DNA of 56,253 nucleotides, taken from positions 1 to 56,253 of the forward strand of contig JAFTUS010000091.1 in assembly GCA_017466125.1 (NCBI GenBank), read 5' to 3'. A program made the position numbers and the translations under genes. The stretch is from Lentisphaeria bacterium. GTDB taxonomy: Bacteria > Verrucomicrobiota > Lentisphaeria > Victivallales > Victivallaceae. A model generated the notes under the pieces. The model was not told the origin of the DNA and did no database searches. It saw nothing but the letters and a program-made list of their open reading frames with translations. Of the stretch, positions 19,057-26,556 are shown one piece after another (the stretch's first letter is position 1; each line of letters begins with the position of its first letter).

Positions 19057-19226
19057 CTCCGTCCGTCGCAGCCAAAGCCCACCGTACTGTTGACAGGTAC
19101 TCACGCCACATCTGCTTTTGGGGGAGTCCAGAGGGGTGCGCCCCGCCCCCTCTGGCTTGTCCTCCGAAGCCTTTGGCGAAGGAGGATGCAGCATCGTCGC
19201 GGCACTACCTCGCTCTTCTTTTGGTG

Positions 19227-19255
19227 ACTTTTCTTCTCACGTGGAGAAGAAAAGT
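19227..19255 (-). terminator. 12-bp hairpin abutting the GH57-like stop codon
   Basis: ACTTTTCTTCTC (19227-19238), 5-nt loop, GAGAAGAAAAGT (19244-19255); the last base is part of the TAA stop codon. No T-run follows in the leftward transcript, so simple intrinsic termination is doubtful. Confidence 0.6.
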
Positions 19256-20628
19256 TACTCGCCGAAGTATTTTTGTTCCATGAGGGTTTTTTCGACGAGA
19301 CCGATCTGGGTTTTCATCAGCGGGGCGGAGTAGATGGCACGCTTTTCGGCGATGCCGCCTTTTTCCATTGCCTTGCCGAGGAGGTCATTGGCAAGGTAGA
19401 GGTCGTCCAGCGTTTCACGGACGTTGAAACGGCCGGGAGAGGTGGGCAGCGGAGGCCAACGGGAGTCGGAGACGTAACTGGATTCGATAGCGTTCATGGC
19501 TTCTTCCAGTTCGGGGGTGCTGCCGAGGACTTTACGCAGCTGCACGATGCCGTCGAAAATGGAGCGGCATACGGGGTCGAGGATGAGGCTGTAACTGGTG
19601 TTTGCCCATGCTTTGTAGGTACCGCCGTGCCATGCTGCGCCGTTTTCGATATTGTCGATCAGATCGTTTTTGATGATTTCTTTGGCATTTTTGATCACAT
19701 CGGCGGGAGTTGAGAGTTCGTAGCCGATGGCTTTTGCCATATCGAGGAGTTCTTTGAAACGCTTGACGGAATCGGGTTCGGGTTCAAAGAAGCGGGCCTG
19801 ATTGAACTGTTTGACGTAGAAGTATGCGCTGGAGCCGATGTATTCGGCATCTTCGGCGTAGGGCATGATGAAGGAGCCGCTCTGGTCGATACGGGGCTGC
19901 CATTTGATGAACATCTCTTTGATTTCGTCCAGACTGACGGGGGTTTCACGGCATCCTTCGGTTGCGCCCATGAGATACCAGAGCATGGGGTTTGCCATGC
20001 AGTCGCTGCGGAAGATCATCTGCAAGCCGTTGGGGGCGACGGAAGGATTGGTGAGATACTTGAGATATTCGGGTTTATCTTTGATATACTCTTCGATTTT
20101 GAAGAGGTGGTTTTTGTTGCTGTGTCCCTGGACGTCATATTTGAGTCCGGTCGCTTCACGAATCTGCGGGAAGGAGAGGAAGAAGCTGTCGGCATCCATG
20201 ATCAGGCTCTTGAACCCGGCTTCCTTGTAGAGTTCGGGGAGGTGTCCGGCCCATCCGCATTCGGGGTTCCAGCCGGTTTCCGGGCGTACGCCGGTATATT
20301 TTTCCCACGCATCGATACCGCGTTTGAGGGTGGAGAGGGCGACTTCGGCGGGGATGTTTGCCAGCATGACGTGGATGAAGGGGGAGCCGATGGGTTCGAC
20401 TTTTCCTTCTGCGATCAGGGATTTGAGCAGAGCGAGGACGGCGGGAGCTTCCTGCGCCATGACTTCCAGCGTTCTGCCGGATGCTTCAAAAGCGATTTTG
20501 TATTCTCCGTCCCGAACCATTTCAAAGAGCGGACGGTAGCAGTTTTCGCACACCCATGCGCGACGTGCGGGGTCGAGCTGGGAGTACTGGATGTTGCCGT
20601 GAGGCATGAAGATGATTTTTCTTGACAT
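19255..20628 (-). CDS. Glycoside hydrolase family 57-like enzyme
   Basis: About 457 residues, cytoplasmic (no signal peptide). MPHGNIQYSQL at the N-terminus, FEASGRTLEVMAQEAP, GSPFIHVMLANIP, GWNPECGWAGHLPELYKEAG and MPYAEDAEYIG give the barrel pattern of GH57 retaining alpha-glycosidases; E in WNPECGW is a plausible key residue. GH57 members act on alpha-glucans or alpha-galactosides, and the local genes hint at an unusual oligosaccharide. The ATG at 20628 is 8 bp from AAAGGAG, two bases after the stop of the HAD gene; an ATG at 20634 is too close to it. Last gene of the four-gene leftward operon. Confidence 0.78.
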   Translation of the reverse strand: MSRKIIFMPHGNIQYSQLDPARRAWVCENCYRPLFEMVRDGEYKIAFEASGRTLEVMAQEAPAVLALLKSLIAEGKVEPIGSPFIHVMLANIPAEVALSTLKRGIDAWEKYTGVRPETGWNPECGWAGHLPELYKEAGFKSLIMDADSFFLSFPQIREATGLKYDVQGHSNKNHLFKIEEYIKDKPEYLKYLTNPSVAPNGLQMIFRSDCMANPMLWYLMGATEGCRETPVSLDEIKEMFIKWQPRIDQSGSFIMPYAEDAEYIGSSAYFYVKQFNQARFFEPEPDSVKRFKELLDMAKAIGYELSTPADVIKNAKEIIKNDLIDNIENGAAWHGGTYKAWANTSYSLILDPVCRSIFDGIVQLRKVLGSTPELEEAMNAIESSYVSDSRWPPLPTSPGRFNVRETLDDLYLANDLLGKAMEKGGIAEKRAIYSAPLMKTQIGLVEKTLMEQKYFGE

Positions 20629-20630
20629 GA

Positions 20631-21221
20631 TCATTCTCCTTTGTTTGTTTGTAAAAAGTGTATTAAACTGTTTTTCAGATTTTCGGCAGAGGTGAAAACT
20701 TCGGCGTTCCAGCCGTACTTTTGAGCCGCTTCGATCAGATCGGCGCGGTCATCGGTGTAGAGCAGCGGCTTGCCGAACCGCGCTTCGTACGCCTGAAACA
20801 TTTTGATATCGGGCTTGTAAACGCCGGTGTCAAAACTGTAAATGCCGGTGTAGTCCGCCATGCGCGGGAAGAGGTCATAACTCCGTTTGAGGTGGAGCGT
20901 TGAAATATCCGAGAGGTACGCCGGGGCGATGCCCATTGCGGGGAACTCCTCAAAGAGCTGTTCCATTCCGTCCACGGGGGCGGCAAGCAGATCGTCAAAT
21001 GCTTTCCGCAGTTCCTGCCGGGAAAATGCGGCGGCTTCGGGTATGGCGGAAAGACGGTCGAAAAAGGCTTCGCCGGAGATTTTTCCGAATTCAAAATCCC
21101 GCAGTTTCTCCTTGAATTGCGCCACCATCGGACTGTCTGTGGAAACGCCGAACCTGCCGAAAACTTCGGCATGATTGAGTTTGACGCAGACATTTCCGAT
21201 GTCGAGAGCAATGTAATTCAT
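20631..21221 (-). CDS. HAD-superfamily hydrolase
   Basis: A 196-residue haloacid-dehalogenase-like phosphatase. Motif I is ALDIGNVCVKL (Asp nucleophile in the DxGN form), the motif III lysine is in YKPDIKMFQ and motif IV is LLYTDDRADLIEAAQ. A helical cap lies at about 20-90. It may dephosphorylate a sugar phosphate made by its operon partners. It sits between the TIM-barrel isomerase (9 bp upstream) and the GH57-like gene (stop and start two bases apart). Confidence 0.83.
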   Translation of the reverse strand: MNYIALDIGNVCVKLNHAEVFGRFGVSTDSPMVAQFKEKLRDFEFGKISGEAFFDRLSAIPEAAAFSRQELRKAFDDLLAAPVDGMEQLFEEFPAMGIAPAYLSDISTLHLKRSYDLFPRMADYTGIYSFDTGVYKPDIKMFQAYEARFGKPLLYTDDRADLIEAAQKYGWNAEVFTSAENLKNSLIHFLQTNKGE

Positions 21222-21230
21222 AAAAGTACC

Positions 21231-22040
21231 TTACAGATTTTTGATGAAATCCAGACTGCGTTTCATGCCGTCTTTGACATCTTCAACGACTTCGTATTCG
21301 ATCATAGCGGGGCCGTCATAGCCTTTAAGATCGTTCCAGAGACGTTTCCAATCGAGTCTTCCTTCCCCGCAGGCGGCAGGGGCTTCGCCCCCCGGAACAT
21401 CCTTGAAATCCTTGAGGTGCATATACGGAATGATCTCCTTGAACTCCTTGTAGAATTCCCCCGGAGCAGGCATTCCGACTCCGGAAAGGTTGGCGGGGTC
21501 GTAAGTCATGGAAACACCGGTTGCGGCGATCTTCTTCCACATATCGACACGGGTGGAGGGACTGTGGAAGTGAAGCAGTGCGCCGTTCTCCATGCAAGTC
21601 ACGCCGCCGTGGGTCTCCACGCAGAGGGTGACACCCTTGGGGGCGGCATGATCGTTGACCTCTTTCAGCGCGGCAATCATCTTGTCGAAACGTTCTCCGT
21701 AAACCAGACTGTCGGAGGTGAAACCGGCGAAAATCCGCAGATATTTCAGCCCCAGTTTGGCGGCGATATCGATGACTGCTTTGACCTTGGTGATCTGTTC
21801 AGCGACGTCATCACCGGTAAAATCATTACCGGTACAGCCGCATTCCAGTTTTACGCCGTATTGGGCAAAGAGTTTCTTCACGTTTTCGATCTCTTCGTCG
21901 GAAGAACCGACCTGAAGAGCATCTTTGTCATAATTGGCAATGGAAAATTCCAGAAGTTCAAGCCCCAGTTCCCGGGTCATAGCCAACTGGCTTTCGAGGG
22001 ACTCTTCCCGGAGTCCCCATGCGGCAAGACCGTAACGCAT
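21231..22040 (-). CDS. Sugar phosphate isomerase/epimerase (TIM barrel)
   Basis: A 269-residue xylose-isomerase-like TIM barrel. Metal-ligand positions are visible at strand ends: E in LCVETHGG, D in MTYDPANLSG, H in YMHLKDFKD and E in MIEYEVVED. This family epimerises or isomerises keto-sugars or inositol-type compounds. Its ATG overlaps the stop of the MDR dehydrogenase (TGATG), so oxidation followed by isomerisation of one substrate is a reasonable guess. Confidence 0.85.
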   Translation of the reverse strand: MRYGLAAWGLREESLESQLAMTRELGLELLEFSIANYDKDALQVGSSDEEIENVKKLFAQYGVKLECGCTGNDFTGDDVAEQITKVKAVIDIAAKLGLKYLRIFAGFTSDSLVYGERFDKMIAALKEVNDHAAPKGVTLCVETHGGVTCMENGALLHFHSPSTRVDMWKKIAATGVSMTYDPANLSGVGMPAPGEFYKEFKEIIPYMHLKDFKDVPGGEAPAACGEGRLDWKRLWNDLKGYDGPAMIEYEVVEDVKDGMKRSLDFIKNL

Positions 22041-23089
22041 CAGCAGTTCCTCCAGTCAAAGAGGATCTTGAAGCATTCGGGTCCTTTTTCGGACTGATAG
22101 GCAAAGGCTTCTTTGGCTTTTCCGGCTTCCCAGACTTCAAAGGGCAAGTGACTGGTATCGACTTTGCCTTCGCTCATCCACTGGATGATCTGCCATTTTG
22201 TGCGCCATTTGAGGGCACAGGTCATGGAGAAGTTGGCGTTCTTGACGAACCAGCGGTGATAGTGGTCGAAAATAAGTTTTTCGGGATAATCGCCGTTAAG
22301 GTGGATGTAACCGGGTTCATCGTCATCGGTCCAGCCGCCGTCTTTGATGTAGTTGTTGAGCAGTCCGGGGACCTCGGGGTTGCCGGAACATTCGATGATC
22401 TTATCCGCTTTTTTGCCGTTGGTGATCTCCAGAAGTTTTGCAATTCCGGCGGCATCGGGCGTGATGACGAAATCGGCGTAGTGACGGGCGATCTCCTGAC
22501 GGTAGGGGTGGGGTTCCACGGCGATGACGGTGGCTTTGGGGGCGAGGATCTTAATGCAGATCATCGCACCGATACCATTCATACCGGCACCGAAAACGCA
22601 GATGTTGCCCTGCCAGTCGGCAGTGAGGCCGAGCCGTTCCACACCTTTGAGGGAAACACCGAAAAGATAGGCAAGCACGGCATCGGTATCTGAAACGTTG
22701 TCGGGGATCTTCACGAGGGGGTCGCCCGCGCCGTTGGCGTTATCGGAGTCTTTGTGGCAAATGAGGGTGCCGCCGCCCCATGCGGCGCAGCAGTCCATGT
22801 ATTTGCGGCATTCGTTGATCATCACCCGGTCGCCCTTTTTAAATCCGGGGGCGTAGGAGCCTTCTTCCAGCACGATGCCGATGTTTTCATAACCGGGAAC
22901 AAGGGGGAAGTAGCACTGTTCGGGGTGCTGCATGCCATGATAGGTTTTCATATCCGTTCCGGTGCTGATGGCACTGAAAACGGTTTGGCAGACGACGGTA
23001 TCTTCCCGTTTGGGGGTGAGGGTAACATCACGGAACGCCGCTTCGCCGGGACGTTCGATCACGGTTGCTTTGGTTTTGACAAGAGACAT
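22040..23089 (-). CDS. Zinc-type alcohol dehydrogenase family (MDR)
   Basis: A 349-residue medium-chain dehydrogenase. It has an N-terminal GroES-like domain (FSAISTGTDMKTYHG, VPGYENIGIVLEEG) and a Rossmann domain with ICVFGAGMNGIGAMICIKI and an acidic residue after strand 2 (AVEPHPYR), suggesting NAD+. The structural-zinc four-Cys lobe is not evident. It probably oxidises a sugar alcohol or sugar. First gene of the leftward four-gene operon, with AAGGAAG upstream and a promoter at 23132-23160, divergent from uxaB. Confidence 0.84.
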   Translation of the reverse strand: MSLVKTKATVIERPGEAAFRDVTLTPKREDTVVCQTVFSAISTGTDMKTYHGMQHPEQCYFPLVPGYENIGIVLEEGSYAPGFKKGDRVMINECRKYMDCCAAWGGGTLICHKDSDNANGAGDPLVKIPDNVSDTDAVLAYLFGVSLKGVERLGLTADWQGNICVFGAGMNGIGAMICIKILAPKATVIAVEPHPYRQEIARHYADFVITPDAAGIAKLLEITNGKKADKIIECSGNPEVPGLLNNYIKDGGWTDDDEPGYIHLNGDYPEKLIFDHYHRWFVKNANFSMTCALKWRTKWQIIQWMSEGKVDTSHLPFEVWEAGKAKEAFAYQSEKGPECFKILFDWRNC

Positions 23090-23131
23090 TTTCCACTTCC
23101 TTTGCGTTATAAAGAGTTATGGTATGGGTAT

Positions 23132-23160
23132 ATAATAACCCTTTTTTTTCAGAAAAACAA
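23132..23160 (-). promoter_or_regulatory. Promoter of the MDR-epimerase-HAD-GH57 operon
   Basis: Minus strand: TTGTTT (23160-23155), 17 bp, TATTAT (23137-23132). The leader to the ATG at 23089 is short, about 35 nt. Confidence 0.5.
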
Positions 23161-23208
23161 GAAGAAAAAAGTGAAAAATCGAAAAATATCAGAAATTTTA
23201 GCCGTCAG

Positions 23209-23253
23209 ATATGGTTTTATCAAGGGATATATATTTTCAGAATATGGTTTTAT
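23209..23253. promoter_or_regulatory. Direct repeat ATATGGTTTTAT, 33 bp apart
   Basis: The identical 12-mer occurs at 23209-23220 and 23242-23253. The 33 bp spacing is close to three helical turns, which would place two protein molecules on the same face, midway between the divergent promoters. Confidence 0.45.
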
Positions 23254-23294
23254 AAATCAAGATGCTGTTGATGGACGATATAAGGCATCCTAAA

Positions 23295-23312
23295 ACTTTT
23301 ACCGGTTAAAGT
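23295..23312. promoter_or_regulatory. LacI-like palindrome ACTTTTACCGGTTAAAGT
   Basis: An 18-bp inverted repeat with 8 of 9 pairs matched and a central CG, the form bound by many LacI/GalR-family regulators. It ends 9 bp before the -35 of the uxaB promoter. No regulator gene is adjacent, so the protein is unknown. Confidence 0.5.
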
Positions 23313-23321
23313 GTTTTTTCC

Positions 23322-23349
23322 TTGAAAAAAGAAAAAACGGATTTATATT
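23322..23349 (+). promoter_or_regulatory. Promoter of uxaB-uxaA
   Basis: TTGAAA (23322-23327), 16 bp, TATATT (23344-23349). The leader is about 50 nt and ends in CAGGAG before the ATG at 23405. Confidence 0.7.
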
Positions 23350-23404
23350 ATATAACAAATCACTTTGCCATCGTGGGCATAATTTATAAATTCAGGAGTT
23401 TGCT

Positions 23405-24706
23405 ATGGAAAAATTGAACCGTAAACAACCGTTGGACCGTCCCGTAAAAGTATTGCAGTTCGGAGAGGGGAACTTCCTCCGCGCCTTCGTGGACTGGATG
23501 ATCGACCGGATGAATAAAAACAACTGTTTCAACGGAGCAGTCCGCATCATCCAGCCGCTGGAACAGGGCATGGGCGACATGATCAATGCCCAGGGAGGAC
23601 TCTACCATGTGATCCGCCGCGGCGTGGAAAACGGTAAGCAGGTGGAAAATATCGACCTCGTCGAATGTGTCGAAAGCTGCGTCAACGCTGTAACGGAACG
23701 GGAAAAGATGATCGAAAGCGCACTTCTGCCGGAGTTGCGTTTCGTTTTCTCCAACACCACCGAAGCCGGTATCGAATACCGTCCCGATGCAGATACGTTC
23801 CCCGCCAAAGTCGCCGAAATCGTCACCGCACGCTGCAAAGCGGGTCTGCCCGGACTGATTTTCATTCCCTGCGAACTCATTGAACACAACGGCAAAAAAC
23901 TCAAAGAGTGTACGCTGAAATACATCACAGATGCCGCCGTCCGCGAATATGTGGAAAAAGAGTGCATCTTCTGCAGTACACTCGTTGACCGTATCGTAGC
24001 CGGTTATCCCCGCAATGAAGCCGAAAGTTACTGGGAAAAACTCGGCGTCCGGGATGATCTTCTCGCCTGCTGTGAACCTTTCTTCTTCTTCGTGATCGAA
24101 GCCCCCGAACAGGTCGCCGCCGAACTTCCCGCTGACAAAGCGGGCGTCAACGTGGTCTTTGTGGACGATCAGACCCTCTACCGCACCCGCAAAGTGCGTT
24201 TCCTCAACGGGGCGCATACCGCCAGCGTACTGGGCGCACACATGGCAGGCTTCACCTATGTCGATGAAATGGTCCGGGATGAGAAGTTCGGGACTTTCCT
24301 GCGCAACGTTCTTTTCAAGGAGGTCATGCCCACCGTGCCGCTCCCCGAAGCCGAAAAACAGGAGTATGCCGCCAGCGTGCTGGAACGTTTCGCCAACCCC
24401 TACGCCAACCACCGTCTGCTCTCGATTGCTCTGAATTCCACTTCCAAGTGGAAAGTCCGGGTGCTGCCTTCGCTGCTCGATTATCTCAAGATCAAAGGCG
24501 AACTGCCGGAGTGTCTGACGCAATCCATGGCATATCTGATCGACTTCTACCGTACCTGTGAAATTCAGGACTCCCCGGCGGTGGTGGAATTTTTCGCCGG
24601 AAAACCCTCCACCGAAGAGATCCTCGGCAATACCGAACTCTGGGGCATGGATCTCAATACCATTCCCGGATTTACGGAAAAAGTCAAAAGCGGAGTGACA
24701 AAATAA
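23405..24706 (+). CDS. uxaB: Tagaturonate reductase (altronate oxidoreductase)
   Basis: A 433-residue member of the mannitol/uronate dehydrogenase family that reduces D-tagaturonate to D-altronate with NADH. The Rossmann start is VLQFGEGNFLRAFVDWMIDR; further family signatures are FIPCELIEHNGKKL and VRFLNGAHT (catalytic region) followed by HMAGFTYVDEMV. Its stop overlaps the uxaA start (TAATG), giving two successive steps of galacturonate catabolism in one message. The isomerase UxaC and the later KDG kinase and aldolase are not in the window. Confidence 0.9.
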   Translation: MEKLNRKQPLDRPVKVLQFGEGNFLRAFVDWMIDRMNKNNCFNGAVRIIQPLEQGMGDMINAQGGLYHVIRRGVENGKQVENIDLVECVESCVNAVTEREKMIESALLPELRFVFSNTTEAGIEYRPDADTFPAKVAEIVTARCKAGLPGLIFIPCELIEHNGKKLKECTLKYITDAAVREYVEKECIFCSTLVDRIVAGYPRNEAESYWEKLGVRDDLLACCEPFFFFVIEAPEQVAAELPADKAGVNVVFVDDQTLYRTRKVRFLNGAHTASVLGAHMAGFTYVDEMVRDEKFGTFLRNVLFKEVMPTVPLPEAEKQEYAASVLERFANPYANHRLLSIALNSTSKWKVRVLPSLLDYLKIKGELPECLTQSMAYLIDFYRTCEIQDSPAVVEFFAGKPSTEEILGNTELWGMDLNTIPGFTEKVKSGVTK

Positions 24707-26055
24707 TGATCATCCACCCGCTCGATAATGTAGAAGTCCGCGAAGACGGTCACAAATACGCACTGAGGGCGATCGCCCCCGGCGAAAAGGTCATCAAATA
24801 CGGTATGCCCATCGGCGAGACGACTTGCGCAGTCGCCAAAGGGGAACATATCCATACGCACAACATGAAAACCCGTCTTTCAGGACAGTTGGAGTATACC
24901 TATACGCCGGACTTCAAAGTACAGGAAACCTCCTGTACCGCAACGTTCATGGGCTACCGCCGTCCCGACGGTCAGGTCGGCATCCGCAACGACATCTGGC
25001 TTATTCCGACCGTCGGCTGTGTCAACGGACTTGTCCGCCGTCTTGCCCGTGCCGCCAACGCCATTCCCCTCTGCCACCCCTACGGGTGTTCCCAGATGGG
25101 CGAAGACCACGAAACCACCGCCAATCTGCTGGCGGCACTGGCGCACAACCCCAATGCGGGGGGCGTTCTCATTATCGGGCTGGGCTGCGAAAACAACACG
25201 CTTGAAAGTTTCAAAAAACGCCTCGGCGATCACTCCAAACTCAACATCCGCTTTCTGGTCTGCCAGGAGGAGGAAGACGAATACGAAAAGGCTCTTGAAC
25301 TCATCGCCGAACTCAAAGCCGAACGGGTCGATGTCCGTACCGAAATCCCGGTTTCAGAACTGAAAGTCGGGCTGAAATGCGGCGGTTCGGACGGCTTTTC
25401 CGGTTTGACGGCAAACCCGCTGGTCGGACGCTTTTCCGACTGGATCACAGCGCAGGGCGGCACGACCGTTCTTACGGAAGTTCCGGAGATGTTCGGAGCG
25501 GAAACACTCCTTATGGACCGCTGTATCAGCAGAGAAGTTTTCGATAAATGCGTGGATATGATCAACGGTTTCAAGGCCTACTACGAAAACCACGGACAGG
25601 TGGTCTACGAAAACCCCTCGCCCGGAAATAAGGCGGGCGGCATCACCACGCTGGAAGAGAAGTCCCTCGGCTGTGTTCAGAAAGGCGGGATCAGTCCGGT
25701 AATGGACGTTCTGCCCTACGGTGAACGGCTGAAAACCAAAGGATTGAACCTCATCACCGGGCCGGGAAATGATATTGTCGCCTGTACCGTACTGGCGGCG
25801 GCGGGTTGTCACATGATCCTCTTTACGACCGGGCGCGGCAATCCGATGGGTTCCGTAATTCCGACGGTAAAAGTAGCAACCAATACCGCACTGGCGACCC
25901 GCAAGAAGAACTGGATCGACTGGGATGCACAGGCAAAACCGCAGACGGCGGATTTCGCAGCTTATCTGCTGGAAATCGCCAACGGCAAAATGACCTCCAG
26001 CGAGAAGTTCGGAGATGTGGAAATAGCCATTTTCAAGGATGGCGTCACGCTGTAA
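24706..26055 (+). CDS. uxaA: Altronate dehydratase family protein
   Basis: A 449-residue dehydratase turning D-altronate into 2-keto-3-deoxygluconate. An N-terminal SAF-type domain (about 1-70; MIIHPLDNVEVREDG, GEHIHTHNM) precedes the large catalytic domain (GYRRPDGQVGIRND, VHPYGCSQ-like CHPYGCSQMGEDHE, KCGGSDGFSGLTANP, TTGRGNPMG). Slightly shorter than the E. coli enzyme. It follows uxaB with a one-base overlap and has no clear terminator before the repeat region. Confidence 0.88.
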   Translation: MIIHPLDNVEVREDGHKYALRAIAPGEKVIKYGMPIGETTCAVAKGEHIHTHNMKTRLSGQLEYTYTPDFKVQETSCTATFMGYRRPDGQVGIRNDIWLIPTVGCVNGLVRRLARAANAIPLCHPYGCSQMGEDHETTANLLAALAHNPNAGGVLIIGLGCENNTLESFKKRLGDHSKLNIRFLVCQEEEDEYEKALELIAELKAERVDVRTEIPVSELKVGLKCGGSDGFSGLTANPLVGRFSDWITAQGGTTVLTEVPEMFGAETLLMDRCISREVFDKCVDMINGFKAYYENHGQVVYENPSPGNKAGGITTLEEKSLGCVQKGGISPVMDVLPYGERLKTKGLNLITGPGNDIVACTVLAAAGCHMILFTTGRGNPMGSVIPTVKVATNTALATRKKNWIDWDAQAKPQTADFAAYLLEIANGKMTSSEKFGDVEIAIFKDGVTL

Positions 26056-26323
26056 ACCGAACCGGCAGAACAAACACACCAAGCCCCCCTGCTTGCCGCA
26101 CCAAGAGGCTTTTGCTCGCTCAAGGGCTTTTGCTCGACCAAACAGCATCTCTCGCCGCACCAAGGCCATTTTGTCCGACAAGCGGTTTGAACTGCTTTGG
26201 CTGCGACAGCGAAAAAATGGACAAAATGGACAATGATGGACTTTATGGACGGGGGTTCTGGTGTGGCAAGATGAGGCTCTTGTATTGCCAGTTAACGTTT
26301 CTCGCCGCACCAAGGGACTTTTT

Positions 26324-26359
26324 GTCCATCCTGTCCATTTTGTCCATCCTGTCCATCCC
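26324..26359 (+). repeat. 9-bp tandem array, GTCCATNNN x4
   Basis: Four 9-mers: GTCCATCCT, GTCCATTTT, GTCCATCCT, GTCCATCCC, at the position equivalent to the GTCCGACNN array of copy 1. An inverted array (ATGGACAAA-type units) lies 75 bp to the left at 26216-26250, so the two could pair. Confidence 0.9.
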
Positions 26360-26523
26360 CTCCGTCAGCCGCAGCCAAGGGCAACCGTACTGCCGACAGG
26401 TACTCACGCCATCATCTGCTTTTTGGGGAGTCCAAAGGGGGCACGCCCCCTCTGGCTTGTCCTCCGAAGCCTTTGGCGAAGGAGGATGCAGTAACGTCGC
26501 CGCCATTACCCGCCTTTTCTTTG

Positions 26524-26556
26524 CTTACTTTCTTTTCCTGCTGAAAAGAAAGTAAG
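26524..26556 (-). terminator. 14-bp perfect hairpin abutting the ddh stop codon
   Basis: CTTACTTTCTTTTC (26524-26537), loop CTGCT, GAAAAGAAAGTAAG (26543-26556); the TAA stop codon (26557-26559, minus strand) is immediately adjacent. As at copy 1 there is no following T-run. It may mark mRNA ends or be the terminus of the repeat element. Confidence 0.6.

Larger units (their letters stand above)
18972..19257 (-). repeat. Dispersed repeat element, copy 1
   Basis: A non-coding element of about 285 bp, also present at 26304-26556. In plus-strand order it has an 11-bp inverted repeat (TTGTCGGACAA 18972-18982 with TTGTCCGACAA 19019-19029) around GCCGCACCAAGG, a four-unit 9-bp tandem array (19021-19056), GTCGCAGCCAAAGCCCACCG, CAGGTACTCACGCCA, a GC-rich part (GCCCCCTCTGGCTTGTCCTC), CGAAGCCTTTGGCGAAGGAG, and a purine/pyrimidine hairpin touching the stop codon of the GH57-like gene. 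It fills the gap between two leftward genes and no transposase is nearby. Confidence 0.8.
26056..26556 (-). repeat. Composite repeat region including element copy 2
   Basis: About 500 bp without a credible gene. The left part has partial motifs: TGCCGCACCAAG at 26094-26105, and 26154-26182, which is identical over 29 bases to the core of copy 1 (19002-19030). A 9-bp-periodic array in the opposite direction runs at 26216-26250. The full element, copy 2, spans 26304-26556 and parallels copy 1 in order: GCCGCACCAAGG, 9-bp array, CAGGTACTCACGCCA, GCACGCCCCCTCTGGCTTGT, CGAAGCCTTTGGCGAAGGAG, terminal hairpin touching the ddh stop codon. Confidence 0.8.

Noticed and set aside
26056..26303. Possible small genes after uxaA
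   Set aside because: Short frames here consist of repeat fragments and lack ribosome sites.
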